From Glaciecola sp028401415 (GTDB taxonomy: Bacteria; Pseudomonadota; Gammaproteobacteria; Enterobacterales; Alteromonadaceae), in NCBI RefSeq assembly GCF_028401415.2, contig NZ_CP171821.2, forward strand, positions 4,154,001-4,218,000: 64,000 nt of DNA, written 5' to 3'. How positions within the stretch are numbered: position 1 is the stretch's first letter; each line of letters starts with the position of its first letter. Shown here in pieces: positions 27,062 to 38,327 of the stretch. The notes under the pieces are model-generated. The model made no database searches, had not been told where the DNA came from, and worked only from the letters and a program-made list of their open reading frames with translations. A program made the position numbers and the translations under genes.

Positions 27062-27407
27062 ATTTGGAAAAGCTGATAATTAGTAATCAATATTTAACGA
27101 AAGAGTAACTGATAGAACAGATTCGAAGCAATTCGAAAGACGTTCTTTCAAGAGAGCTACTCTATCTGACAAATAAAGCGTGTGCTTAGGCACATGTTGA
27201 TTAGCAAACGTCATGCATATAGCTCAACGCAAGGTGAATTCAAAAGGCACCTTGCTAAAGTAAGCGAACCTACCTGCAAGCAACGGGAGTGGATGTGAAA
27301 ACATGCGCATCTGAATCCTTTAGCGAGCATGTGATGGGTCAGGAGGGTTTCCCTCCGGTTACGCCCAGCGCAGCGCCCATTTGCGTCAGCAAATGTGTGT
27401 GGTAAAA

Positions 27408-27426
27408 AGTCTACTTAGGGTTGTAT

Positions 27427-27432
<6 letters not shown>
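27408..27432 (+). other. Pre-23S processing stem, 5' strand
   Basis: This segment (CTACTTAGGGTTGTATGG core) pairs with 30512-30537 after 23S (CCATACAACACCTAAGTAGG core) over about 25 nt. It forms the long stem cut by RNase III during 23S maturation. Confidence 0.8.
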
Positions 27433-30520
<3,088 letters not shown>

Positions 30521-30683
30521 ACAACACCTAAGTAGGCTGAGGCTGAAGCGGGTAGTGTGTGAGGACGATTGTTAATCGTCGATAGAGTAGCCTCTTGCGT
30601 TAATGATGATAATTAGCAGTTTTTTCAGATGTTAAAGACACATATTTAGGTGTATCTGCACAAGCGGATATACCGACAGTTTA

Positions 30684-30816
30684 TGTCTGGCGACAATAGC
30701 GATACGGTACCACCTGACCTGTAACAGGGCTAGCCATTTCGAACTCAGAAGTGAAACGTATTAGCGGCGATGGTAGTGTGGGGTTTCCTCATGTGAGAGT
30801 AGCACATCGCCAGACT
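30684..30816 (+). rRNA. rrf: 5S ribosomal RNA with a loop C insertion
   Basis: Starts TGTCTGGCGACAATAGCG and ends ACATCGCCAGACT. The length of about 133 nt exceeds the usual 115-120. The excess is about 14 nt in loop C, between CACCTGA and CGAACTCAG, including a small CCTG/CAGG hairpin (30718-30728). Helix V shows a paired change relative to E. coli: position 70 is G instead of C and position 106 is C instead of G, preserving the base pair. Confidence 0.9.
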
Positions 30817-30827
30817 CCCAATTAAAG

Positions 30828-30857
30828 AAAGCCCCAGCGTGATGCTGGGGCTTTTTT
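30828..30857 (+). terminator. rRNA operon terminator
   Basis: GCCCCAGC (30831-30838) and GCTGGGGC (30844-30851) form an 8-bp GC stem followed by six T residues, directly after 5S. Confidence 0.93.
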
Positions 30858-31038
30858 GTTTTTGCGTCACATAAAAAATACTATGGGTTCATCGAATTTG
30901 TGGGTCACGAGGCGTATCGGTGTATCTTATTGTGTGCTATTTTTATCTATATTTTTACGCTTTCTTTATCTTTATGTTTGTATCGTTCTCTTATGATTTA
31001 TTGCTTGATGTAAAATTTCACTTCGGTTGTCTTATCTT

Positions 31039-32784
31039 ATGAAAGAATATATTCCAAGTGAGCTTACAGCGCTTGCACAACGCCTTGCAGGTGAATCGGC
31101 ATATGAACGAGGTATACAGATATATGAAAGTAATCAAATATTTGACTTACGTTTTACCGACAATAGGGTCAGTGCGAAGGTTCAAGGCACTAAATTATAC
31201 TCAGTAGACTTTAGCTTTGTTGGCGACAATATAGATGGTGGTTGTTCGTGTCCCGCTTCGGAAGGATTCGACTTCTGTAAGCATTGTGTTGCCGTTCTAC
31301 TATCTTACAGCGACGCTTTTGCAAGGTTCAGAGAAATGAGTAACGGGCCGCCAGCCCGTCGTGTCCAAGCTTATGTCAATAGGCTCTCTCAAACTGAATT
31401 ACAAAATAAACTGCTTCAGTTAATTAACACTTCCCCTAGTCTTCTGGAGCATTGGGTTTTGAAAGCCGATTTATCGTCTGGTAAGCAGGACCTAAAGGAT
31501 TTAAAAAAGCACCTTACTAAAGCGCTGCCTTTGCGAGATATTTGGCGCCACGATCGTGTAAAGGATTATTTCGATAAAGCACTAAAGCAAGTTGCGGGTC
31601 TTTTTGAAGTCATGAACTTTCTAAATAAAAGCGAGCAATTTCAGTTTTGTACATATGCTCTAGAGCGCTACGATAAAATTTTGGAACGCCTTGATGATTC
31701 AGGCGGTTATCGCGTTGGCCTGTTTTCTCTTATGGAGACAGAGTACGCGAAGGCATTTCAGGCGCTTGACTGGGATTGTCAAACAAAGGCTAGTTATCTC
31801 CTTGAGCTATACAATACCGATTACACCCATATAACATTTGAGTCGATTCCACAGAAGTTTATTGGATTCTCAGATACTGAGTTGCAGGAGGCTTATGTTG
31901 ACTTGCTCAAACGCCATGTTGACCAAAAGCTTGCGCATCTAGACTCCCGTAAGACGTCTGAAACACTTACTATTAAGCAAATGACAAATCATTTAGTTGA
32001 GCACTTTATTTCAAAGCATAATAAAGGCATAGCTTTATATTATATGGCTCAGTCTGCAAGCAATATTGATGAATATTTTTCAGTGATTACACTTGCATTA
32101 GAGCTAGGGGAACTAGCTATTGCTCAGGAATATCTTCAGCTTGCCAACCAGCAGGTTCGAATGGATGAGGATAAACTTAAGCTTGATAGACTGCGTCTGG
32201 ATTTATTGATGCGACAAAAGAAAACAGACGACGCAATAGAAATTGCATGGCGAATTTACGGTAGTAGCTACAATATTGAGGATTTACAAACGCTTGAGGC
32301 ACTATATAAGAAGAGTAGTAATAAGAATCAGACAGCCAGAATTTTCGACAAAGCTCAGAAAGCTCTACTGAACGAAATAGAAGGTCTTAAACATAAGCAA
32401 AGCGGCAGTAGAATGCTGCGCACGCTAGATAGGCTAATAGAGTTTTATCTGTATGCTGGTCGCGTTGAGAAGGCGTTAGCATTGTCGAAACAGTACGAGT
32501 TACCAATAGACACGCTGCACGATGTTGCGCATGCAGCAATCAAGATTAAGCCAAAAGCCGCATTTAATCTTTATCGTCAGATTTGTTTATTGTTACCACA
32601 ACTTAATAGCAGCAAAGACTATGAACATTGTATTGAATTATTGTCTGAGTTATCGGACAACCTGCCACATGAAGTTGAGTATAGACAGAAGTTTAACCAT
32701 CTGCTTGCAGAACTTACGGATGTATTTACGTATAAGCAGGCATTTGTCAATTTACTAAATGACACATTCCCGAACTCACCTTAG
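31039..32784 (+). CDS. SWIM zinc-finger domain protein
   Basis: This 581-aa protein (ATG 31039; a TTG at 31027 would add four residues). Near the N-terminus is a SWIM finger with the CxCx(n)CxHC pattern: CSCPASEGFDFCKHC. The rest is helical and TPR-like, with repeated Leu/Ala/Lys-rich helices such as TIKQMTNHLVEHFISKHNKG and RLRLDLLMRQKKTDDAIEIA. SWIM proteins are often DNA or protein binding. It stands alone 180 nt after the rRNA terminator with no operon partner, so its job cannot be inferred from context. Confidence 0.85.
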   Translation: MKEYIPSELTALAQRLAGESAYERGIQIYESNQIFDLRFTDNRVSAKVQGTKLYSVDFSFVGDNIDGGCSCPASEGFDFCKHCVAVLLSYSDAFARFREMSNGPPARRVQAYVNRLSQTELQNKLLQLINTSPSLLEHWVLKADLSSGKQDLKDLKKHLTKALPLRDIWRHDRVKDYFDKALKQVAGLFEVMNFLNKSEQFQFCTYALERYDKILERLDDSGGYRVGLFSLMETEYAKAFQALDWDCQTKASYLLELYNTDYTHITFESIPQKFIGFSDTELQEAYVDLLKRHVDQKLAHLDSRKTSETLTIKQMTNHLVEHFISKHNKGIALYYMAQSASNIDEYFSVITLALELGELAIAQEYLQLANQQVRMDEDKLKLDRLRLDLLMRQKKTDDAIEIAWRIYGSSYNIEDLQTLEALYKKSSNKNQTARIFDKAQKALLNEIEGLKHKQSGSRMLRTLDRLIEFYLYAGRVEKALALSKQYELPIDTLHDVAHAAIKIKPKAAFNLYRQICLLLPQLNSSKDYEHCIELLSELSDNLPHEVEYRQKFNHLLAELTDVFTYKQAFVNLLNDTFPNSP

Positions 32785-32919
32785 TCGGTTGAACGCTCCA
32801 CTTTGTGGATGCGCCGATTACATCGGTCAAGCACAGAATATCTCGCTTTCAATGAGACAACTGCCTTAATTTGAACTCGCGCAATGCCAGTTTGCATGCA
32901 ATACTACTAAAATGATTAA

Positions 32920-32937
32920 TGATAAAGTTAATTATCA
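32920..32937. promoter_or_regulatory. Palindromic operator candidate before the ABC operon
   Basis: TGATAA and TTATCA form a perfect inverted repeat around AGTTAA in an AT-rich stretch 45-63 nt before the ABC ATPase start. It resembles metal-regulator half-sites but does not fit the Fur 19-mer spacing well. Regulator unknown. Confidence 0.3.
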
Positions 32938-32982
32938 ATTCTAAACACCAAAAAGACCATTATAAAACGCAGTCATTATTAA

Positions 32983-33657
32983 ATGCTCAAAATCTCGCAG
33001 ATTAAAAAACATTTCCAAAATGGAGAGGAGACGGTCACGGCTCTCGATGACGTTAGTCTCACTATCAGGGAAAATGAATTCGTCGCAATAATGGGCAGCT
33101 CTGGCTCTGGTAAATCCACTTTGATGAACGTGCTCGGCTGCCTAGATACGCCCACGTCTGGTCAGTATCTTCTCAATAACCAGGATGTTGCGACCTTAAG
33201 TGACAGTGCTTTATCAAGAATAAGAAATGAGCATATTGGATTTATATTTCAAACTTTTCATTTGCTACCAAAGCTCAGCGTGGTCGGCAATGTCCAACTA
33301 CCCTTAAGATATTCCAATGTATCGGTTGATGAAGCAGACCGGCGCGCGAGCGAATTAATAGAAAGGGTGGGGTTGAGCCATCGTAAACACCATAAACCCT
33401 TTGAAATGTCTGGCGGTCAAAGGCAAAGGGTAGCAATTGCTCGTGCGCTAATAAACCAACCTTCAGTAATTTTAGCAGATGAACCGACAGGTAATCTTGA
33501 TAGCAAAACATCAATTGAGATTATGAGTTTGCTGACGGAACTTCATCAGGCAGGTCAGACAATCGTCATGGTGACTCATGAGGATGATATTGCTAGCTTC
33601 GCACAAAGAGTCATAAGAATGAAAGATGGTAAGGTCTTAACGAATCATGAGGCATAG
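32983..33657 (+). CDS. ABC transporter ATP-binding protein (MacB/LolD type)
   Basis: This 224-aa ATPase of the MacB/LolD/FtsE class powers a mechanotransmission exporter. Walker A is GSSGSGKST (about residues 38-46), the Q-loop is FIFQTFHLLPKL, the signature MSGGQRQRVAIARAL, Walker B VILADEPTGNLDS, and the H-loop MVTHED. It is the first gene of a five-gene operon: three membrane-fusion proteins follow at 3 nt spacing or with overlaps, and then the permease. Confidence 0.93.
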   Translation: MLKISQIKKHFQNGEETVTALDDVSLTIRENEFVAIMGSSGSGKSTLMNVLGCLDTPTSGQYLLNNQDVATLSDSALSRIRNEHIGFIFQTFHLLPKLSVVGNVQLPLRYSNVSVDEADRRASELIERVGLSHRKHHKPFEMSGGQRQRVAIARALINQPSVILADEPTGNLDSKTSIEIMSLLTELHQAGQTIVMVTHEDDIASFAQRVIRMKDGKVLTNHEA

Positions 33658-33660
33658 GTA

Positions 33661-34635
33661 ATGAAGATAGTTCATCGACATAACTTAACGGTTGTCAGCC
33701 TTGTGCTATTGACGGTCATATTTCCTCTTAATGCAAAAGAATTGATGCTAACAGGGCAAATCAGTTCATCGGCCAAACAAATTGTGAGTGCTCCGCAGGC
33801 AAGTCGCTGGCAAATACAAATACAGTGGATGGAAGAAGAAGGTAAAGTCGTTCAAGCAGGTGATCCGGTAGTCGTTTTTGACGGTGCAAATGAGCAATCA
33901 CAGCTTGAACAAAACAAAGAGAGTCTAGAGCGCTTATTGCTGGAGCTTGAGGAGCTAAAGTTAACGCAAGAGTTGCTGGTTAGTGATGCGCAAGGAAGAC
34001 TTACTCTAGCTAAGTTAGAAGTTGAAAAAGCGCGAATTGAAGCTTCAGTGCCGGAATCTCAAGTAAGCGCTTATGATAAGGGTCAATATGATCTAGCGCT
34101 TCAGCGTGCATTGTTAGAGCAGGTGAAAGCAGAAGAAGCGTTCAATAGCGCTAAAAAGGAACGCGTTTCACAACTGCAAAAAAAAGAAATCGATATACTC
34201 AAAACTCAAGAAGATATCGATTATTTGACCATGCTCCTAGGTAAAATGAATGTATCCGCGCAATTCACAGGGCCTGTGACTTATGCCATGCATCCATGGA
34301 GTGACGAAAAGTTAGCCGCTGGCATGAACGTTCAGGCAAGTTGGAAAATACTTGATGTGCAAGCTATCGAGTCTTTTCAAGTTGAAACATGGATACACGA
34401 AGTAGATGCTGTTGCACTTCAAGAAGGTATGCATGCAAATCTCACCTTGGATGCCCATCCTAAAAAAGCCTTCGTTGGTCATATTAAAACGCTATCTACA
34501 CAAACGGAATCGAGAGACTTATGGAGTAACAGTGCTTATTATCCCGCAGTGATAGAATTTGCCTCAGCCCCTGACGTTAAATTGCTTCCAGGCATGAGTG
34601 TCAGAATTATTATGGAGTTGGACAATGATTCTTAA
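33661..34635 (+). CDS. HlyD-like membrane-fusion protein 1 (short form)
   Basis: This 324-aa periplasmic adaptor has an N-terminal signal peptide (cut near PLNAKE). The first half of the biotinyl-lipoyl domain (SAPQASRWQIQIQWMEEEGKVVQAGDPVV) is followed by a coiled-coil hairpin (about 80-185, LEQNKESLERLLLELEELKL), the second lipoyl half (FTGPVTYAMHPWSDEKLAAGM) and a beta-barrel ending at LLPGMSVRII. It lacks the membrane-proximal domain found in the third adaptor. It starts 3 nt after the ATPase stop. Confidence 0.82.
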   Translation: MKIVHRHNLTVVSLVLLTVIFPLNAKELMLTGQISSSAKQIVSAPQASRWQIQIQWMEEEGKVVQAGDPVVVFDGANEQSQLEQNKESLERLLLELEELKLTQELLVSDAQGRLTLAKLEVEKARIEASVPESQVSAYDKGQYDLALQRALLEQVKAEEAFNSAKKERVSQLQKKEIDILKTQEDIDYLTMLLGKMNVSAQFTGPVTYAMHPWSDEKLAAGMNVQASWKILDVQAIESFQVETWIHEVDAVALQEGMHANLTLDAHPKKAFVGHIKTLSTQTESRDLWSNSAYYPAVIEFASAPDVKLLPGMSVRIIMELDNDS

Positions 34636-35629
34636 GCTGCCGGTTTTACTCTTACTAAGCTGTATTTCGCTGGTTCTTTTATCTGCGTGTGGTGAAGTCA
34701 AAGAAAGTACTCAGGTGAGTGCAGGTAAGCAAACAGTATTATCTGCCCCCGCTGAACTTGTTTCTCTTCAGGATATTGCGATTGGCCCGCCTAATGTAAG
34801 AGGCATGTGGCAATTCAAGATTGAGTATATGGCGCGTGAAAACGCCATGGTGAAAACCGGCGACCTATTAATAAAATTCGATGGACAAGAGCTACAAAAC
34901 GACTTGTTGGGGCGTCGCAGTAACCTTGATGCGGCCATCAAAGAAGCGGAAAAAAAGAAACTTGAAAATGAAGCTAAATTGGAACAACTAGTTCTTGATT
35001 TAGCTCAGGCAAAAATGAATGAAGAAATTGCACGGCGAAAGGTGGAGATAACCGATGTATCTCGGTCTGACATAGAGCGGCGTAAGCAACAAGCACAGCT
35101 TGAAATTGCAAGCGAAGCACATCGTCAAGCGCAAAGCCGCGTTGCCCAACATAAGCAAAGCATGCTCATCTCTGAGCAGGTGCAAGAAGCAAAGATTGCC
35201 AATCAACGGGTTCGTGTGGATCAAGTTGAACAAAGCATTGCAAAGCTTAGTATGACAGCACCAAAAGACGGGATGGTTATTTACGCTTCAGATTGGTCAG
35301 GAGAAAAGCCAGCCATCGGCGATACGGTGTTTATGGGGAGAACCCTCTTGGAGCTGCCAGCGTTAGATAAGATTGCGGTAAATGTTGAATTTGATGAATC
35401 ATCCTCATCTTTGGTAGCGTTGGGCGCTGAAGTTAAAGTAACGCTTGATGCATTTCCTGAGCGACCTTTTGCCGGGCGAATTTCGGAGATTGGTCAAGCC
35501 TATCGGACTAAAAGCCAACGCAATCTTAAAGTCGTGTTTGATGCGAGAGTAACACTTGACACCAGCGATGGAGAAATCATGCGCCCCGGCATGAAAGCAA
35601 GGGTGGAGTTGTTAGAGGGGCAAACATGA
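34625..35629 (+). CDS. HlyD-like membrane-fusion lipoprotein 2 (short form)
   Basis: Start chosen at ATG 34625 (MILKLPVLLLLSC), giving about 334 aa and an 11-nt overlap with the previous gene. The signal peptide ends in the lipobox LLSAC, so it is a lipoprotein. The organisation matches adaptor 1: lipoyl half, long coiled coil rich in Glu/Lys/Gln (about 85-190), lipoyl half (TAPKDGMVIYASDWSGEKPAIGD), and a beta-barrel ending MRPGMKARVELLEG. The membrane-proximal domain is missing here too. Confidence 0.82.
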   Translation: MILKLPVLLLLSCISLVLLSACGEVKESTQVSAGKQTVLSAPAELVSLQDIAIGPPNVRGMWQFKIEYMARENAMVKTGDLLIKFDGQELQNDLLGRRSNLDAAIKEAEKKKLENEAKLEQLVLDLAQAKMNEEIARRKVEITDVSRSDIERRKQQAQLEIASEAHRQAQSRVAQHKQSMLISEQVQEAKIANQRVRVDQVEQSIAKLSMTAPKDGMVIYASDWSGEKPAIGDTVFMGRTLLELPALDKIAVNVEFDESSSSLVALGAEVKVTLDAFPERPFAGRISEIGQAYRTKSQRNLKVVFDARVTLDTSDGEIMRPGMKARVELLEGQT

Positions 35630-36837
35630 AGGCTCTAAGGTGGCTAGCGCTTACGCTCATTTTTACTATTGTTTTATCTGCCTGCAGCGAAAAAAAGCAA
35701 AGTAGTATTCCCGAGTACCAAGTGCGGTCTCAGCAGTTTGATATTCAGGTTAGCGCCTTCGGTGAAATAGAAGCCGCCCAAGCTCAACGCATTATTTCAC
35801 CTGGCACGCGACCTATGACGCTAGCGTGGCTACGTGAGGAAAATTCTCAGGTAAAGCAAGGTGATGTCATTGCACGATTCGATGCACAAAGAATCATCAA
35901 AGATAAGCGAGAAGAAGAGTTTGAAATCCTTAAATTAGAACAAGACATTGCAAGAAGTGGTGCCCAGCAATCCCAACAATTGAGAGAAGTAGAATCTGAT
36001 CAGGTGTTTGTGCAACATGAATTCGAGTTTGTCGATAAGTTTGCAATCGATGATTTACGAATTTATTCGCAGCTAGAGATTATAGATACACTAGAAAACA
36101 GAAATTTTTTGGTCGCGAAAAACAGTTTTTTAGATTGGAAAGAGACCAGTATTGATAAGCAACATGACAGTGAAATTGCCGTTTTGGATGTGCGCAAACA
36201 AGGTCATGCCGAAAAATTTGAAAGGCATCGCGAGGCGTTGACAAGTTTGGAAGTTATTTCTCCTTATGCCGGCTTGCTTATTTATGAAAAAGACCGTCGC
36301 GGTGAGAAACCGTCAGTAGGTCAGACTGTTTTTCCTGGACGACCCATTGCTCAAATTCCCAACTTAGATAACATGCAGGCAAACATATTTGTGCTCGCCA
36401 ATGAGGCTATCGATCTAGCGCTTGAGCAAGCCGTTGAAATTCGACTTGACGCATTTCCAAATGATGTATTTGCAGGGCACATTAGCAATGTCGCGGGTTT
36501 CCCCAGATCGATACAACGAGGAAGCCCGGTTACCTATTATGAAGTGAGTGTTGCCCTGAATGAGCAAGACAAGAGTAAAATGCAACCAGGGAGAAAGCTC
36601 ACTGCGATTATTGATGTTAAAACGCCTACCCAGCAGCTGATTGTGCCGATTCAAGCATTGCACCATGAAAGTGGCGAAAGCTTTGTGTTTGTAAACAACG
36701 GGGGTAAATACCAAAAACGAGCGGTTCAATCGGGAAGAAAGAACCTTTATATGGTTGAAATTGTTGACGGTCTTGAAGAAGGTGAAACGATTGCGCTCAG
36801 TATACCAAGTGGCGACCTCATTGAGGAAGCAAGCTAA
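35626..36837 (+). CDS. Efflux periplasmic adaptor lipoprotein 3 (full length)
   Basis: This 403-aa adaptor starts at ATG 35626 within the stop of gene 2 (ATGA). The lipobox is LSACSEKK. It has lipoyl halves, a coiled coil, a beta-barrel, and, unlike its two neighbours, a C-terminal membrane-proximal domain (VPIQALHHESGESFVFVNNGGKYQKRAV...GLEEGETIAL), as in MacA. It is therefore the likely partner of the permease that follows. The stop overlaps the permease start by one base (TAATG). Confidence 0.87.
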   Translation: MKALRWLALTLIFTIVLSACSEKKQSSIPEYQVRSQQFDIQVSAFGEIEAAQAQRIISPGTRPMTLAWLREENSQVKQGDVIARFDAQRIIKDKREEEFEILKLEQDIARSGAQQSQQLREVESDQVFVQHEFEFVDKFAIDDLRIYSQLEIIDTLENRNFLVAKNSFLDWKETSIDKQHDSEIAVLDVRKQGHAEKFERHREALTSLEVISPYAGLLIYEKDRRGEKPSVGQTVFPGRPIAQIPNLDNMQANIFVLANEAIDLALEQAVEIRLDAFPNDVFAGHISNVAGFPRSIQRGSPVTYYEVSVALNEQDKSKMQPGRKLTAIIDVKTPTQQLIVPIQALHHESGESFVFVNNGGKYQKRAVQSGRKNLYMVEIVDGLEEGETIALSIPSGDLIEEAS

Positions 36838-38093
36838 TGTGGTCTAAATACTTCGTATTGGTGCAAGATGCAATTGGGGAGTTGATGTCACAAAAGCTCC
36901 GCACATTTTTGACTTTGCTCGGGATGATTTTTGGTGTGGGTGCCGTTATTGCCATGCTCAACATAGGCGAAGGGGCTGAAAAAGAAGCGCTGAAGCTTAT
37001 TGATAGCATGGGCGTAAACAATATTATTGTTAATACGGCGCAGTTTCCTGGAGAAGAGCTTTCCGAGATCAGAGAGGAATCATTAGGCTTGAGTATGGGG
37101 GACGTTGAAGCGGCACTTGCTACGCTGCCATTCGTTGACGGTTTCAGCGCCAGTAGAGCTATTCGAATCCATGATATTTATAGTGATTACGCCAAAAGTA
37201 ACGCTCAGGTACTAGGTGTTACGACAAGCTATTTTGAGCACGGAAATCTTCAGCTAGAAGCTGGTCGCTTTTTAAATCAAGATGATGAAGCAGCTATTGC
37301 TCAAAATGCAGTATTAGGAGCAGATACTGCAAGTGAGTTGTTTGAAGATGCGGGTTTCTCAGCTGAACAAATGCTTGGAGAATATGTCAAGGTTAATCAT
37401 GTATGGTTGCGTGTGGTTGGCGTGTTAGCGCCCCCTCAGGGCAGCAAAAACGAATTTCAAGGTGTCAAAATTGGCGGTGATCGCTATCGCATATTCATCC
37501 CGCTTTCGAGTAGCTTACAGAAATTCGCTAGTGAGTTTCTAGCAAGCGAATTAGATAGTTTTAAACTCAGTATCGTTAAAGAAACGGACCCGATTATTGC
37601 TGCAAAAGCAATAGATAGCTTATTAAAATTGAGGCACGGGGGCTTACAAGACTATGCATTAGTGATTCCAGCTGCATTATTGGAGCAGCAAAAACAAACT
37701 CAACAAATCTTCAATATTGTAATGGCATGCGTTGCCGGTATCTCGCTCTTGGTGGGCGGTATCGGCATCATGAATATAATGTTAGCGAATGTTATGGAGC
37801 GGACAAAGGAGATTGGTTTACTCAGAGCCGTTGGTGCGACACAAGATGACATAAGAATGCAGTTCATTGCTGAGAGTTTTACCATCTCTGTGATGGGCGG
37901 ATTGTTGGGTATATTTTTTGGTTTGCTGCTATCGGAAATAATCGGATTTTACTCGGGGTGGGCCGTTAGCTGGTCTATCCCTGCAATATTTTTATCATTA
38001 AGCATTTGTATGATAGTTGGCGTTGGTTTCGGGGTATTTCCAGCCATAAAAGCCTCGAAATTGAACCCTATCGATGCGCTTCATAGTGACTAA
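36837..38093 (+). CDS. MacB-type ABC transporter permease
   Basis: This 418-aa permease has the MacB/FtsX topology: one N-terminal membrane helix (LRTFLTLLGMIFGVGAVIAML), a large periplasmic MacB core domain (about 45-270), and three C-terminal helices starting with CVAGISLLVGGIGIMNIMLANV. The motif RTKEIGLLRAVGATQDDI is the cytoplasmic coupling helix of this family. It ends NPIDALHSD. It is the last gene of the operon. The substrate is unknown; macrolide, peptide, siderophore or lipoprotein export are all seen for this family. Confidence 0.9.
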   Translation: MWSKYFVLVQDAIGELMSQKLRTFLTLLGMIFGVGAVIAMLNIGEGAEKEALKLIDSMGVNNIIVNTAQFPGEELSEIREESLGLSMGDVEAALATLPFVDGFSASRAIRIHDIYSDYAKSNAQVLGVTTSYFEHGNLQLEAGRFLNQDDEAAIAQNAVLGADTASELFEDAGFSAEQMLGEYVKVNHVWLRVVGVLAPPQGSKNEFQGVKIGGDRYRIFIPLSSSLQKFASEFLASELDSFKLSIVKETDPIIAAKAIDSLLKLRHGGLQDYALVIPAALLEQQKQTQQIFNIVMACVAGISLLVGGIGIMNIMLANVMERTKEIGLLRAVGATQDDIRMQFIAESFTISVMGGLLGIFFGLLLSEIIGFYSGWAVSWSIPAIFLSLSICMIVGVGFGVFPAIKASKLNPIDALHSD

Positions 38094-38327
38094 ATCTGCG
38101 ATTATTAACATTAATACCACAAAAGTTTCAAAAACATTCTACATTCCATAAGCCTTAAACTATAAATCACAAAAGCAAAGCATTGCATGCTCTGTGAAAA
38201 TCCATAATGTGATTTAGTAATGACAATCGTCATCAGCAACTGATAATGCATTGCGAAATAATGCTTAAGCACAGTTCAGCTTACTTAACGATATATTGTA
38301 TCTATTTGCCCTAACGAGGAGTTAAAC

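Noticed and set aside
32920..32937. A Fur box before the ABC operon
   Set aside because: The half-sites are separated by six bases and do not fit the Fur 19-bp pattern; kept only as an unnamed palindrome.
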